The position numbers and the translations under genes were made by a program. DNA of 64,000 nt from Dactylosporangium fulvum (GTDB lineage Bacteria; Actinomycetota; Actinomycetes; Mycobacteriales; Micromonosporaceae), in contig NZ_CP073720.1 in NCBI RefSeq assembly GCF_025137375.1, positions 1,698,501 to 1,762,500 on the forward strand, read 5' to 3'. A model generated the notes under the pieces. It was not told where the DNA came from and made no database searches. It saw nothing but the letters and a program-made list of their open reading frames with translations. This document shows positions 1-8,614 of this stretch, piece by piece (positions within the stretch are counted from its first letter, which is position 1; every line of letters begins with the position of its first letter).

Positions 1-32
1 GGTCATCCGGAAAACCCGCCTATGCTTTGTCC

Positions 33-191
33 AGCAGCGGGGTGGCGAGTGACGACCGCCGATAGCCCCGCCGGTCTGGCCTTCCGTCATCGAGGCCGAG
101 AGGCCGCGGCGGCCTGCCGCGGTGAAGGTGTGGTGGCACCGCGACCGGCCCCATCGCCCACACCTCCGGGGAGCGGATTCCCCAGGAGGTG
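33..191 (+). promoter_or_regulatory. Translational T-box riboswitch candidate upstream of the AspRS gene
   Basis: The leader shows the T-box core GGTGGCACCGCG at 132-143. It folds as the canonical antisequestrator: helix A1 GGTGTGG 127-133 with CCACACC 158-164, a seven-base bulge TGGCACC 134-140, and helix A2 GCG 141-143 with CGC 155-157. The bulge TGGC would pair with a tRNA ending GCCA, as expected for tRNA-Asp (discriminator G). The alternative stem pairs CACCTCC 161-167 with the Shine-Dalgarno region GGAGGTG 185-191, and GGGGA 168-172 with TCCCC 179-183, so the two folds exclude each other. A short Stem I is possible at 37-71 (GCGGGG with CCCCGC), with GAC at 54-56 or GAT at 61-63 as Asp specifier candidates. 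A -10-like TATGCT lies at 21-26. All pairings were read directly; tRNA response is inferred. Confidence 0.82.
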
Positions 192-194
192 CAC

Positions 195-1406
195 ATGCAA
201 CGCATACTGTCCGACCAGCTCGCGGCCCATACGGGTGAGACCGTCCGGCTCGCCGGCTGGGTCCATCGCCGGCGGGTCCTGTCCAAGGTCGCGTTCCTCG
301 TGCTGCGCGACCGCCGCGGGCTCGCCCAGGTGGTGTGCCCGTCGGCCGAGCTGCCGCCGGAGGAGACGGTGGTCGAGGTGACCGGGCGGGTCGCCGCCAA
401 CGCGGTCGCGCCCGGCGGGGTCGAGCTGGTGTCGCCGTCGATCACGGTGTTGTCGCAGGCCGAGCCCCCGCCGGTGGAGCTGTTCCGGCCCGCGCTGGGC
501 GCCTCGTTGCCCGCGCTGCTCGACCACGCGCCCGTCACGCTGCGGCACCCCTCCCGGCGCGAGGTCTTCGCGGCGTCGTCGGCGGCGGTGCGGGCCTTCC
601 GGTCGACGCTCGACGAGCTCGGGTTCACGGAGGTCTTCACGCCGAAGATCGTCGGCACCGCGACCGAGTCCGGCGCCAACGTGTTCGCCATCGACTACTT
701 CGGCCGGCCCGCGTATCTCGCCCAGTCCCCGCAGTTCTACAAGCAGACGATGGTCGGCGTGTTCGAGCGGGTCTACGAGGTGGGGCCGGTGTTCCGGGCC
801 GAGCCGCACGACACGTCGCGGCACCTGGCGGCGTATACGTCCCTCGACGCCGAGCTCGGGTTCATCGCCGACCATCGCGACGTGATGGAGGTGCTGACGG
901 CGGTGCTCCGGTCGATGGTGCGGGCCACCGGGGCCGAGGGTGTGCGGCTGCCCGGGACGGTGCCGGTGCTGCACTTCGGCGAGGCGCTGGAGATCGCCGG
1001 TGCCGCGCCGGACGAGCCGGACCTGGCGCCGGAGCACGAGCGTGCGATCGGGGCGTGGGCACTGCGGGAGCACGGGTCCGACTTCGTCTACGTGGAGGGG
1101 TATCCGATGGTGAAGCGGCCCTTCTACACGTATCCGGAGCGGTCGTTCGACCTGATCTTCCGCGGGATGGAGCTGGTCACCGGCGGGCAGCGCCTGCACC
1201 GGTACGAGGACTACGTCGCCGCGCTGACCGCCCGCGGCGAGCAGCCGGAGGCGTATGCGTCGTACCTCGCGGCGTTCCGCCACGGGATGCCGCCGCACGG
1301 CGGGTTCGCGATCGGGCTGGAGCGGTTCATGGCGCGGTTGACCGGCGCGGCGAACGTCCGCGAGACGACGCTCTTCCCGCGTGACCTGCACCGGCTCGCG
1401 CCGTAA
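195..1406 (+). CDS. aspS: Aspartate--tRNA(Asp/Asn) ligase, archaeal-type, class II
   Basis: A class IIb aminoacyl-tRNA synthetase charging aspartate onto tRNA-Asp, possibly also tRNA-Asn if non-discriminating. The N-terminal OB-fold anticodon domain (about residues 1-100) carries VRLAGWVHRRR. Motif 2 is seen as VGPVFRAEPHDTSRH followed by YTSLDAELGF, which is the AspRS rather than the AsnRS form. Motif 3 is GGFAIGLERFMARLTG near the C-terminus. At 403 residues it lacks the large GAD insertion of the usual bacterial AspRS, so it is the short archaeal/eukaryal type. The ATG at 195 is preferred because AGGAGG lies at 184-189; a GTG at 189 overlaps that site. The leader carries a T-box. Many actinomycetes also hold a full-length aspS, so this may be a second enzyme; that cannot be judged from this window. 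Confidence 0.92.
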   Translation: MQRILSDQLAAHTGETVRLAGWVHRRRVLSKVAFLVLRDRRGLAQVVCPSAELPPEETVVEVTGRVAANAVAPGGVELVSPSITVLSQAEPPPVELFRPALGASLPALLDHAPVTLRHPSRREVFAASSAAVRAFRSTLDELGFTEVFTPKIVGTATESGANVFAIDYFGRPAYLAQSPQFYKQTMVGVFERVYEVGPVFRAEPHDTSRHLAAYTSLDAELGFIADHRDVMEVLTAVLRSMVRATGAEGVRLPGTVPVLHFGEALEIAGAAPDEPDLAPEHERAIGAWALREHGSDFVYVEGYPMVKRPFYTYPERSFDLIFRGMELVTGGQRLHRYEDYVAALTARGEQPEAYASYLAAFRHGMPPHGGFAIGLERFMARLTGAANVRETTLFPRDLHRLAP

Positions 1407-1411
1407 TTCGA

Positions 1412-1440
1412 TTGCCCGGCATGCAGTGAAGATCTATAAT
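1412..1440 (+). promoter_or_regulatory. Strong sigma70-type promoter (TTGCCC, 17 bp, TATAAT)
   Basis: TTGCCC at 1412-1417 and a perfect TATAAT at 1435-1440 are separated by exactly 17 bases, starting six bases after the synthetase stop codon. It is the closest match to the housekeeping consensus seen in this window. It points toward the 13-codon ORF at 1447, whose ATG lies six bases past the -10 box, the spacing expected for a leaderless transcript. A hairpin at 1590-1621 would end a transcript of roughly 175 nt. Confidence 0.6.
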
Positions 1441-1446
1441 TGGTAC

Positions 1447-1488
1447 ATGCGTACTAACGGGGATGGCGTCTGGGATTCACCGCGATGA
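1447..1488 (+). CDS. Candidate 13-residue leaderless peptide (MRTNGDGVWDSPR)
   Basis: This tiny ORF reads MRTNGDGVWDSPR and stops with TGA. No ribosome binding site is needed if the transcript starts at the ATG, which lies six bases after a perfect TATAAT. It sits between an AspRS gene and a TetR/MMPL exporter pair. The first three residues (MRT) match the start of the microcin C precursor MRTGNAN, whose product poisons aspartyl-tRNA synthetase. However, the peptide ends in Arg rather than the Asn that the MccB adenylyltransferase acts on, and no MccB-like gene is in the window. It could also be a small RNA with no translated product. The promoter and ORF are seen; function is unknown. Confidence 0.35.
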   Translation: MRTNGDGVWDSPR

Positions 1489-1589
1489 CGGATGGGCGCG
1501 CGGCGGCCGGCGGGCCGCTGCGCGTCGCATCGGCTCAGCTCGCACCGCTGTTGGTCGTCAACTGCGGTAGCGAATGACACCTTGACGGC

Positions 1590-1621
1590 AGCGGTCGTTC
1601 CGGAGAGCTGGAACGACCGCT
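1590..1621. terminator. Hairpin between convergent AspRS and TetR genes
   Basis: The arms AGCGGTCGTTCC (1590-1601) and GGAACGACCGCT (1610-1621) are perfectly complementary over 12 bp, with an eight-base loop. There is no long T-run, only a TTT at 1628-1630, as is common in high-GC genomes. Its position lets it serve the small transcript from 1447 on the plus strand and the TetR gene on the minus strand. Confidence 0.6.
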
Positions 1622-1634
1622 TCCGACTTTCTGT

Positions 1635-2378
1635 CTACAAAGGATGGTTACGGTACCGGGCCGGGTCGAGGCCGAGCAGCTCGGCGGCCGAGTCCATCTC
1701 GGCGTCGAACATCGGGCCCACGTCGCTCAGCGCGAAGCCGAGGTGGCCGTAGACCTCGAGGGCCACGATGCCGTACATGCGTATCCAGCAGGAGAGGTAC
1801 AAGTGGGCCGCGCCGATCGGCAGGTCGACCGGCCGTGCTCCCTGCGCGCGCAGCTCGTCGACGAATCCGTGCAGTTGCTCGGCCAGTCGCGGGTCGAGGC
1901 CGGTTTCGTCCGGCACCGGAAACGGCGAGTGCTGCCACAGTTCGCCGAACATGTCGGCGAACGAGAGCGCGAACCGGAGTCCCGCGCCGTGCACGCCCGA
2001 TGTGAGGTTCGTCGTGGGCAGTGGGCTCGCGAACATCAGGTTGAACTCGGCCGGATGCGTGACCGACCATGCCCGGAACGTGCGGCACATCGCATACAGG
2101 CGGGCACCGGGGTCGTCGGGGCCCGTCTCGTCGCGGGCCCGCTCGATCTCGGTGCGGCACTCGTCGTAGAACCGCTCGCACAGGCTCGCCAGGAGGGATT
2201 CGAGACTGGGGAAGTACCTGTAGAGCGCCGCGGGGGTCATGCCCATCTCGCGGGCGATGGCGCGCAGGGTGACGCCGGCGATCGTGTCCTGGACCAGCAG
2301 TCGGCGGGCGACCTGGTGGATCTCGTCCAGCGTGGCGGCGCGGACGCGTTGGCGGCGGGTGGGCGGCTGGGTGGTCAA
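1635..2378 (-). CDS. TetR/AcrR family transcriptional regulator
   Basis: A 247-residue repressor. The N-terminal helix-turn-helix spans about residues 12-60, with VTLRAIAREMGMTPAALYRY as the recognition region. The rest is an all-helical ligand-binding and dimerisation domain of the TetR_C/WHG type. The start is TTG at 2378, preceded on the minus strand by AAGGA nine bases upstream; an ATG at 2388 is out of frame. It is divergent from the MMPL exporter and 82 bp away, with a near-perfect 17-bp palindrome between them, so it most likely represses the exporter and itself until a ligand binds. The ligand is unknown. Confidence 0.9.
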   Translation of the reverse strand: MTTQPPTRRQRVRAATLDEIHQVARRLLVQDTIAGVTLRAIAREMGMTPAALYRYFPSLESLLASLCERFYDECRTEIERARDETGPDDPGARLYAMCRTFRAWSVTHPAEFNLMFASPLPTTNLTSGVHGAGLRFALSFADMFGELWQHSPFPVPDETGLDPRLAEQLHGFVDELRAQGARPVDLPIGAAHLYLSCWIRMYGIVALEVYGHLGFALSDVGPMFDAEMDSAAELLGLDPARYRNHPL

Positions 2379-2416
2379 CCGAGGGCATCCTTGACGGCAG
2401 TGAATGGCGATGACAA

Positions 2417-2433
2417 AGTAAACAATGTTAACT
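2417..2433. promoter_or_regulatory. Probable TetR operator (17-bp near-palindrome)
   Basis: The bases AGTAAACAATGTTAACT match their reverse complement at 14 of 17 positions, with A/T at the centre. The site lies in the short AT-rich gap between the divergent TetR and MMPL genes, 28 bp before the exporter start. Binding of the neighbouring TetR protein is inferred from position and symmetry. Confidence 0.6.
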
Positions 2434-2460
2434 CAAGTGAGCATCGGATACTTATCTTAA

Positions 2461-4599
2461 GTGGGGAAGCCCGTGTTCGCGTGGTGGGGGAACGTCGTCG
2501 TCCGTGCCCGATGGCTCGTCATCGCGGGCGGCGCGGCGCTTGTGCTCGCGGGAGTTCTCTGGGGCACCGGCGTGTTCGCCAGGATGACCAGCGGGGGCTT
2601 CGACGACCCCGGCAGCCCGTCCGCCGCCGCCCGGGCGCGGATCGAGGCCGAGGTCGGCCGCCAGTCGGTCGACGTCCTCGCGCTCTACTCCTCGCCCGAC
2701 CGCACCGTGGACGACGCCGGGTTCCGGGATGCGGTCGGCCAGGTCCTGAGCCGTCTCAAGGGCCGCTCCGAGGTGGTCAAGGCGTTCTCGTTCTACGACA
2801 CGCAGAGCCCCGCGTTCGTGTCCGGGGACCGGCGCGCGACGTATGTCGCGGTGCAGCTCACGGGCCAGCAGGACGCCGAGCTGCTCCACGCGATCGAGCC
2901 CGACCTCCAGGCGACCGGCCTGACCACGCGGATCGGCGGCCCGACCGCGATCTTCGCCGACGTCAGCGAGCGGGTCGAGCAGGACATCGTGCGGGCCGAG
3001 ACGCTGTCCATGCCGGTGCTGCTGATCCTGCTGCTGTTCGTGTTCCGCGGTGTCATCGCGGCGCTCTTGCCGCTGCTCGTGGGTGTCATCGCGGTCCTGG
3101 GCGCGTTCGTCGCGACCCGGCTGCTCACCTACGCCACCGACGTGTCGGTCTTCGCGATCAACATCATCACGATGATCGGGCTCGGCATGGCCATCGACTA
3201 CTCGCTGTTCGTGGTCAGCCGGTTCCGTGAGGAGTTGGCCGCGGGCCGGGCGGTGCCCGAGGCGACCCGCCGGACCATGACCACCGCCGGCCGCACGGTC
3301 GCCGTGTCCGGCCTGACGGTTGCGCTCGCCCTCGCCAGCCTGCTGGTCTTCCCACAGGTCTTCCTGCGGTCGATGGGCTTCGGCGGCATGGCCGCCGTGC
3401 TGGTCGCGATGCTCGCCGCCCTGACCGTCCTGCCGGCGCTGCTGGCCGTGCTCGGGCACCGGGTCAACGCGTGGCGGCTGCCGATGCCGGTGACCGTGCG
3501 GAGCCGGTGGGGCGCCATCGCCCGAGCCGTCATGCGGCGCCCGGTCTGGGTCATCGCCGGCACGCTGGTGGTGCTCGGGGTGCTCGCGTCACCGTTCAGC
3601 CGGGCGCAGTTCGGTGCGGCGGACGAGCGGGTCCTGCCGGCCGGCACGGAGAGCCGGGTGGTCAACGAGGTGCTCGCCGCCGAATTCCCCGGCGGGGGCA
3701 CGTCATCGATGCAGGTGCTGGTCAGTGGGGGAGGCCAGGGCGCGGTGGCCGACGTGGCGGCGCGGATCGGGCAGCTCCCGCGGGTCACCGGCACCGAGGT
3801 GGCGGCCGCCCAGGGTGACTCCACCCTGCTGACGGTCACGTTCACCGGCAACGGCAGCGACGAGGCGGCGCGTGAGCTCGCCAGGCAGCTACGCGAGTTG
3901 CGGCAGCCGGGGAGCGAACTGCTCGTGGACGGTGCGGCGCCGGGGGTGGCGGACATGCTCGACAGCCTCGCCGACGGACTGCCGCGCATGGCGCTGCTCG
4001 CCGGGTTGAGCACGATCGTGCTGCTCTTCCTCGCGTTCGGCTCGGTGCTGCTGCCCCTCAAGGCCGTGTTCATGAACCTCGTGTCGATCGGCGCCTCGTT
4101 CGGGGCGGTGGTCTGGGTGTTCCAGGACGGGCACCTTTCGGGGCTGCTGAGGTTCACCTCGACCGGCGACCTGGAGGCGAGCCAGCTGATTCTCATGCTG
4201 GCGATCCTGTTCGGCCTGTCCACGGACTACGAGGTGTTCCTGCTGTCGCGGGTGCGCGAGGAGTGGGACCGCACGGGCGACAACACGAGCGCCGTGGTCG
4301 CCGGGCTGGAGCGGACCGGCGGGATCATCACGTCGGCGGCGCTGCTGCTGGTGATCGTCGTCGGCGGGTTCGCCACGGGCGGCATCTCGTTCATCAAGAT
4401 GCTCGGCGTCGGCATGGTGGTCGCCATCCTGGTCGACGCCACGATCGTCCGCGCGCTGCTGGTGCCGGCGACGATGCGCCTGCTCGGCCGGGCAAACTGG
4501 TGGGCTCCCGGCCCGCTGGCCCGCCTATACCGCCGCTTCGGCATCAAGGAATCCGACCTCACCCCCGATTCCCCGGCCCGGATCACCGCCGGCGTCTAG
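2461..4599 (+). CDS. MMPL/RND-family transporter
   Basis: A 712-residue inner-membrane exporter of the MMPL branch of the RND superfamily, driven by proton motive force and used for lipids, drugs or metabolites. One transmembrane helix near residues 17-38 is followed by a large extracytoplasmic loop and a helix bundle containing [20 protein letters not shown]. The pattern repeats in the C-terminal half as [20 protein letters not shown], the internal duplication typical of the family. The GTG at 2461 has no clear ribosome binding site; a GTG at 2473, preceded by GGGGAA and giving VFAWWG, is an alternative. It is divergently paired with the TetR gene, so ligand-induced expression is likely. The substrate is not evident. 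Confidence 0.92.
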   Translation: MGKPVFAWWGNVVVRARWLVIAGGAALVLAGVLWGTGVFARMTSGGFDDPGSPSAAARARIEAEVGRQSVDVLALYSSPDRTVDDAGFRDAVGQVLSRLKGRSEVVKAFSFYDTQSPAFVSGDRRATYVAVQLTGQQDAELLHAIEPDLQATGLTTRIGGPTAIFADVSERVEQDIVRAETLSMPVLLILLLFVFRGVIAALLPLLVGVIAVLGAFVATRLLTYATDVSVFAINIITMIGLGMAIDYSLFVVSRFREELAAGRAVPEATRRTMTTAGRTVAVSGLTVALALASLLVFPQVFLRSMGFGGMAAVLVAMLAALTVLPALLAVLGHRVNAWRLPMPVTVRSRWGAIARAVMRRPVWVIAGTLVVLGVLASPFSRAQFGAADERVLPAGTESRVVNEVLAAEFPGGGTSSMQVLVSGGGQGAVADVAARIGQLPRVTGTEVAAAQGDSTLLTVTFTGNGSDEAARELARQLRELRQPGSELLVDGAAPGVADMLDSLADGLPRMALLAGLSTIVLLFLAFGSVLLPLKAVFMNLVSIGASFGAVVWVFQDGHLSGLLRFTSTGDLEASQLILMLAILFGLSTDYEVFLLSRVREEWDRTGDNTSAVVAGLERTGGIITSAALLLVIVVGGFATGGISFIKMLGVGMVVAILVDATIVRALLVPATMRLLGRANWWAPGPLARLYRRFGIKESDLTPDSPARITAGV

Positions 4600-4888
4600 C
4601 CCGGTCGGCCTCGGGGGATCGACCACTCCGCCGGAATGCGGCTGTTCCGGGGCCGGCTCGCGCCGTGTGCTGCGTGTGCCGTTCCGCCGACCGCCGCCCG
4701 TCGTTCGCGCTGCGGCCGCCGCGCCTGCGTCCGCCTTGGCCCATCCATACCCGTCTCACCCTGTCCTCACCTCCGTCGGTCGGCCGTCGTCGACTGCCGG
4801 TGGGAGTATCCGGTGGTCGTGGGGGAAAGGAGTGGAGGTTCGGCGCCTGCGGCCGAAGGGCTTCGGGGTGCCTGAGACAATAGGGGAC

Positions 4889-6091
4889 GTGATCCCCCGC
4901 GACATCGTCCTGCTCGGCTCGACCGGGTCGATCGGTACGCAGGCCATCGACATTGTCCGGCGGAATCCCGACCGTTTCCGGGTGGTCGCGATCGGGGCCG
5001 GTGGCGGCAACGTCGCGTTGCTCGCCCGGCAGGCCCTGGAACTCGGGGTCGACGTCGTCGGAGTGGCCCGCGCCAGTGTCGCTCAGGACCTTCAGCTTGC
5101 GTTCTACGCCGAGGCCAAGGCCAAGGGGTGGGCCACCGGGGACTTCCGGCTGCCCAAGATCCTCGCCGGGCCCAACGCCATGACCGAGCTCGCCGAGTGG
5201 CCGTGTGACACGGTGCTCAACGGGGTGGTCGGGTCGCTCGGGCTGGCGCCGACGCTCGCCGCGCTGCGCGCCGGGCGGATCCTCGCGCTGGCCAACAAGG
5301 AATCGCTGGTCGCCGGCGGGCCGCTGGTCCGCGCGGTCGCGAAGCCGGGGCAGATCGTCCCCGTCGACAGTGAACACTCGGCGCTCGCGCAGGGGCTGCG
5401 GGGCGGAACGCGCGGGGAGGTGCGGCGGCTGGTGCTGACCGCGTCCGGCGGGGCGTTCCGGGGGCGCACACGCGACGAGCTCAGGAACGTCACGCCGCAG
5501 GAAGCGCTCGCACACCCCACCTGGGACATGGGGCCGGTCGTCACGATCAACAGTGCGACCTTGGTCAACAAGGGGCTCGAGGTCATCGAGACGCACGAGC
5601 TGTTCGACATTCCGTACCGGGACATCCAGGTCATGGTGCACCCGCAGTCGGTGATCCACTCGCTGGTCGAGTTCGTCGACGGGTCCACGCTCGCGCAGTG
5701 CAGCCCACCCGACATGCGGCTGCCGATCGCGCTCGCGTTGGGGTGGCCCGATCGGGTGCCGGACGCGGCGCCCGGCGTCGACTGGACCAAGGCCCACACG
5801 TGGGAGCTGCGGCCGTTGGACGAGGAGGCGTTCCCGGCGGTGGCGCTGGCGAAGGCGGCCGGTGCGGCGGGCCGATGCCGCCCGGCGATCTACAACGCGG
5901 CCAACGAGGAGTGTGTGGCCGCGTTCACAGACGGTGATCTTCCATTCCTGGGGATCGTGGAGACGCTCGAGCGGGTGCTCACCGAGGCACCGGATTTCGC
6001 CGAACCAGGTACCGTCGATGACGTGCTCGCCGCCGAATCCTGGGCGCGGGCCTATGCGCGCGAGATCATCGCGAACCAGAGAGGGGCCTGA
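4889..6091 (+). CDS. dxr: 1-deoxy-D-xylulose 5-phosphate reductoisomerase
   Basis: Second enzyme of the MEP isoprenoid pathway: NADPH-dependent conversion of DXP to 2-C-methylerythritol 4-phosphate in the cytosol. The N-terminal Rossmann motif is [16 protein letters not shown]. The central domain contains [20 protein letters not shown] with the metal-binding Asp and Glu, and SGGAFRG; the active-site stretch HPTWDMG follows. The 400-residue length is normal. The GTG at 4889 is chosen because GACAAT ends seven bases upstream, giving a leaderless start, and because the protein then begins at the expected [11 protein letters not shown]; in-frame GTGs at 4868 and 4832 are alternatives. The upstream gap 4600-4888 holds nothing else recognised. 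It overlaps the next gene by one base (TGATG), and ispG is two genes on, so the group is probably one operon. Confidence 0.97.
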   Translation: MIPRDIVLLGSTGSIGTQAIDIVRRNPDRFRVVAIGAGGGNVALLARQALELGVDVVGVARASVAQDLQLAFYAEAKAKGWATGDFRLPKILAGPNAMTELAEWPCDTVLNGVVGSLGLAPTLAALRAGRILALANKESLVAGGPLVRAVAKPGQIVPVDSEHSALAQGLRGGTRGEVRRLVLTASGGAFRGRTRDELRNVTPQEALAHPTWDMGPVVTINSATLVNKGLEVIETHELFDIPYRDIQVMVHPQSVIHSLVEFVDGSTLAQCSPPDMRLPIALALGWPDRVPDAAPGVDWTKAHTWELRPLDEEAFPAVALAKAAGAAGRCRPAIYNAANEECVAAFTDGDLPFLGIVETLERVLTEAPDFAEPGTVDDVLAAESWARAYAREIIANQRGA

Positions 6092-7386
6092 TGGAGTTCG
6101 CGTTGGGGATCGTCCTGTTTGCCGTCGGCATTCTCGTCGCCGTGGCACTTCACGAGGCCGGTCACATGTGGTCGGCGCGTGCGTTCGGGATGAAGGTCAC
6201 CCGCTTCTTCATCGGCTTCGGTCCGACGATCTTCGCGTTCAACCGCAAAGGCGTCGAATACGGACTCAAGGCCCTGCCGTTCGGTGCCTTCGTGAAGATC
6301 ACCGGCATGACGCAGCAGGAAGACGACGTCGACCCGGAGACGGGCAAGCCCGCCTCCGAGCATCCGCGGGCGATGTGGCGCTACCCGGTCTGGAAGCGCA
6401 CGATCGTGATGTCGGCCGGGTCGATCACGCACTTCGCGCTCGCGCTGGTCACGTTGTGGGTCCTGTTCTCGTTCGTCGGCGTGCCCGACATCACCAAGAT
6501 CAACCAGCTCCCGGTGCGGGTCGGCGCGGTTGCCGAGTGCATCAGCCCGACGTATGCCTACGACTCGAAGACCGGCGCCCAGAAGGCGTGCGACCCCGCG
6601 ACCGACCCGAAGAGTCCCGCGGCCCAGCTCGGCCTCCAGCCCGGTGACGTCATCCTCGCCGTGGACGGTGCCCAGATCACGGGCAACCAGACCCTGCGTG
6701 ACGTGCTGAAGACGGCGGTCGGCAAGACGGTCGAGGTGCAGTACAAGCGCGGCGACCAGACGCTCAGCGGGAACGCGACCATCCCGGAGGCGGAGCGGGT
6801 CAAGACCGGCGTCCAGAAGCCGGCCGACGAGATCACCGCCGCCGACCTGGAGCGCGGCGGTCTCCTCGGCATCAACGTGGACCTCCGCTACTCCGACCTG
6901 CCGACCCACAGCTACGGACCTGTCGACGGCGTCGGCCAGACGTTCATCGTCACCGGCAACCTGGTCGAGCGCACGTTCGCCTCGTTCAAGGACATCCCGG
7001 AGAAGATCCCGAACCTGTTCAACGCGATCCTCGGCGAGCAGCGCGACCCGGAGACACCGGTCAGTGTCGTGGGCGCCAGCCGGATCGGCGGCGAGCTGTT
7101 CGAACTGGGCGACTGGGCGTCGCTGCTGTCGCTGTTCGCCACCCTCAACCTGTTCTTCGGCATCTTCAACCTGTTCCCGCTGCTGCCGATGGACGGCGGC
7201 CACATCGCGATCGCCTGGTTCGAGCGGGTCCGCTCGTGGATCGCGGCGAAGCGTGGCCGTCCTGACCCGGGTCGGGTGGACTACTACAAGCTGGCGCCGA
7301 TCACACTTGCGGTGATAGGTGTCCTCGGCGTCTTCGTCCTGCTGACGGTGACCGCCGACTTCGTCAATCCGATCACGCTCAAGTAG
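6091..7386 (+). CDS. rip1: RIP (site-2) metalloprotease, M50 family, PDZ-containing
   Basis: An intramembrane zinc protease of the RseP/Rip1 type that cleaves membrane-bound anti-sigma factors within the bilayer. The zinc motif HEAGH lies at residues 21-25 in the first transmembrane helix. A PDZ domain follows at about residues 165-235 ([20 protein letters not shown]). The third zinc ligand motif [11 protein letters not shown] is near residue 365, with a last helix near the C-terminus. The 431-residue length is typical for actinobacteria. The ATG overlaps the dxr stop, so translation is coupled. Placement between dxr and ispG is conserved in actinobacteria and says little about its substrate. 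The gene symbol is by homology to mycobacterial Rip1. Confidence 0.95.
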   Translation: MEFALGIVLFAVGILVAVALHEAGHMWSARAFGMKVTRFFIGFGPTIFAFNRKGVEYGLKALPFGAFVKITGMTQQEDDVDPETGKPASEHPRAMWRYPVWKRTIVMSAGSITHFALALVTLWVLFSFVGVPDITKINQLPVRVGAVAECISPTYAYDSKTGAQKACDPATDPKSPAAQLGLQPGDVILAVDGAQITGNQTLRDVLKTAVGKTVEVQYKRGDQTLSGNATIPEAERVKTGVQKPADEITAADLERGGLLGINVDLRYSDLPTHSYGPVDGVGQTFIVTGNLVERTFASFKDIPEKIPNLFNAILGEQRDPETPVSVVGASRIGGELFELGDWASLLSLFATLNLFFGIFNLFPLLPMDGGHIAIAWFERVRSWIAAKRGRPDPGRVDYYKLAPITLAVIGVLGVFVLLTVTADFVNPITLK

Positions 7387-7397
7387 GGGCGCACTCC

Positions 7398-8564
7398 ATG
7401 ACCGCTGTCAGCCTCGGCCTGCCCACCGCGCCGCCGCCGCCGTTGGCGCCGCGCCGGAAGTCCCGTCAGATCATGGTCGGCCCCGTGCCGGTCGGAGGCG
7501 GCGCGCCGGTCTCGGTGCAGTCGATGACGACCACCCTCACCGCCGACGTCAACGCCACGTTGCAGCAGATCGCCGCGCTCACGGCGTCCGGCTGCCAGAT
7601 CGTGCGGGTCGCGGTGCCGAGCCAGGACGACGTCGAGGCGCTGCCGGCGATCGCGAAGAAGTCGCAGATCCCGGTGATCGCCGACATCCACTTCCAGCCC
7701 AAGTACGTTTTCGCGGCCATCGACGCCGGCTGCGCCGCGGTGCGGGTCAACCCGGGCAACATCCGGCAGTTCGACGACAAGGTCAAGGAGATCGCCTCCG
7801 CGGCCTCGGCCGCCGGGGTGCCGATCCGCATCGGCGTCAACGCCGGCTCGCTCGACAAGCGGCTGCTGGAGAAGCACGGCAAGGCGACCGCCGAGGCGCT
7901 CGTGGAGTCGGCGCTGTGGGAGTGCTCGCTGTTCGAGGAGCACGGCTTCCGCGACATCAAGATCTCCGTGAAGCACAACGACCCGGTCGTGATGATCCGG
8001 GCGTACCGCCAGTTGGCCGAGCGGTGCGACTACCCGTTGCACCTCGGCGTCACCGAGGCGGGCCCGGCGTTCCAGGGCACGATCAAGTCGGCGGTCGCCT
8101 TCGGCGCGCTGCTCGCCGAGGGCATCGGTGACACGATCCGGGTGTCGCTGTCCGCCCCACCGGTCGAGGAGATCAAGGTCGGCCAGGCGATCCTCGAGTC
8201 CCTCGGGCTGCGGGAGCGGGGCCTGGAGATCGTGTCCTGCCCGTCGTGCGGCCGGGCCCAGGTTGACGTCTACACGCTGGCCGACCAGGTCACCGCGGCG
8301 CTCGAGGGCTTCCCGGCGCCGTTGCGGGTCGCGGTCATGGGCTGCGTCGTCAACGGCCCGGGTGAGGCCCGTGAGGCCGATCTCGGTGTCGCCTCAGGCA
8401 ACGGCAAGGGCCAGATCTTCGTCAAGGGTGAGGTCATCAAGACCGTGCCCGAGTCGCAGATCGTCGAGACGCTCGTCGAGGAGGCGCTGCGCCTCGCCGA
8501 TGAGATGGGCGTCGACCTTCCGGAAGAGCTCCGCGGCCTCGGCCCGTCGGTGACGGTTCACTGA
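7398..8564 (+). CDS. ispG: 4-hydroxy-3-methylbut-2-enyl diphosphate synthase
   Basis: Penultimate enzyme of the MEP pathway: reductive ring opening of MEcPP to HMBPP using a [4Fe-4S] cluster. The TIM-barrel N-terminal domain shows [11 protein letters not shown] and VRVNPGNIR. The C-terminal cluster-binding domain shows SCPSCGRAQ (two cysteines) and [11 protein letters not shown] (third cysteine and the glutamate ligand). The 388-residue length is normal for the short bacterial form. The start is the ATG 11 bases after the protease stop, with AGGGGC upstream. Sharing a probable operon with dxr places two steps of the same pathway under one control. Confidence 0.97.
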   Translation: MTAVSLGLPTAPPPPLAPRRKSRQIMVGPVPVGGGAPVSVQSMTTTLTADVNATLQQIAALTASGCQIVRVAVPSQDDVEALPAIAKKSQIPVIADIHFQPKYVFAAIDAGCAAVRVNPGNIRQFDDKVKEIASAASAAGVPIRIGVNAGSLDKRLLEKHGKATAEALVESALWECSLFEEHGFRDIKISVKHNDPVVMIRAYRQLAERCDYPLHLGVTEAGPAFQGTIKSAVAFGALLAEGIGDTIRVSLSAPPVEEIKVGQAILESLGLRERGLEIVSCPSCGRAQVDVYTLADQVTAALEGFPAPLRVAVMGCVVNGPGEAREADLGVASGNGKGQIFVKGEVIKTVPESQIVETLVEEALRLADEMGVDLPEELRGLGPSVTVH

Positions 8565-8614
8565 CGCGAGGGTATGTACAGCCACATCCCGGTTGATCTG
8601 GCAGGCTGGTACGC

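Noticed and set aside
20..691. ORFs covering the T-box leader on both strands
   Set aside because: They overlap the leader and the AspRS frame, have no domain pattern, and the leader is better explained as structured RNA.
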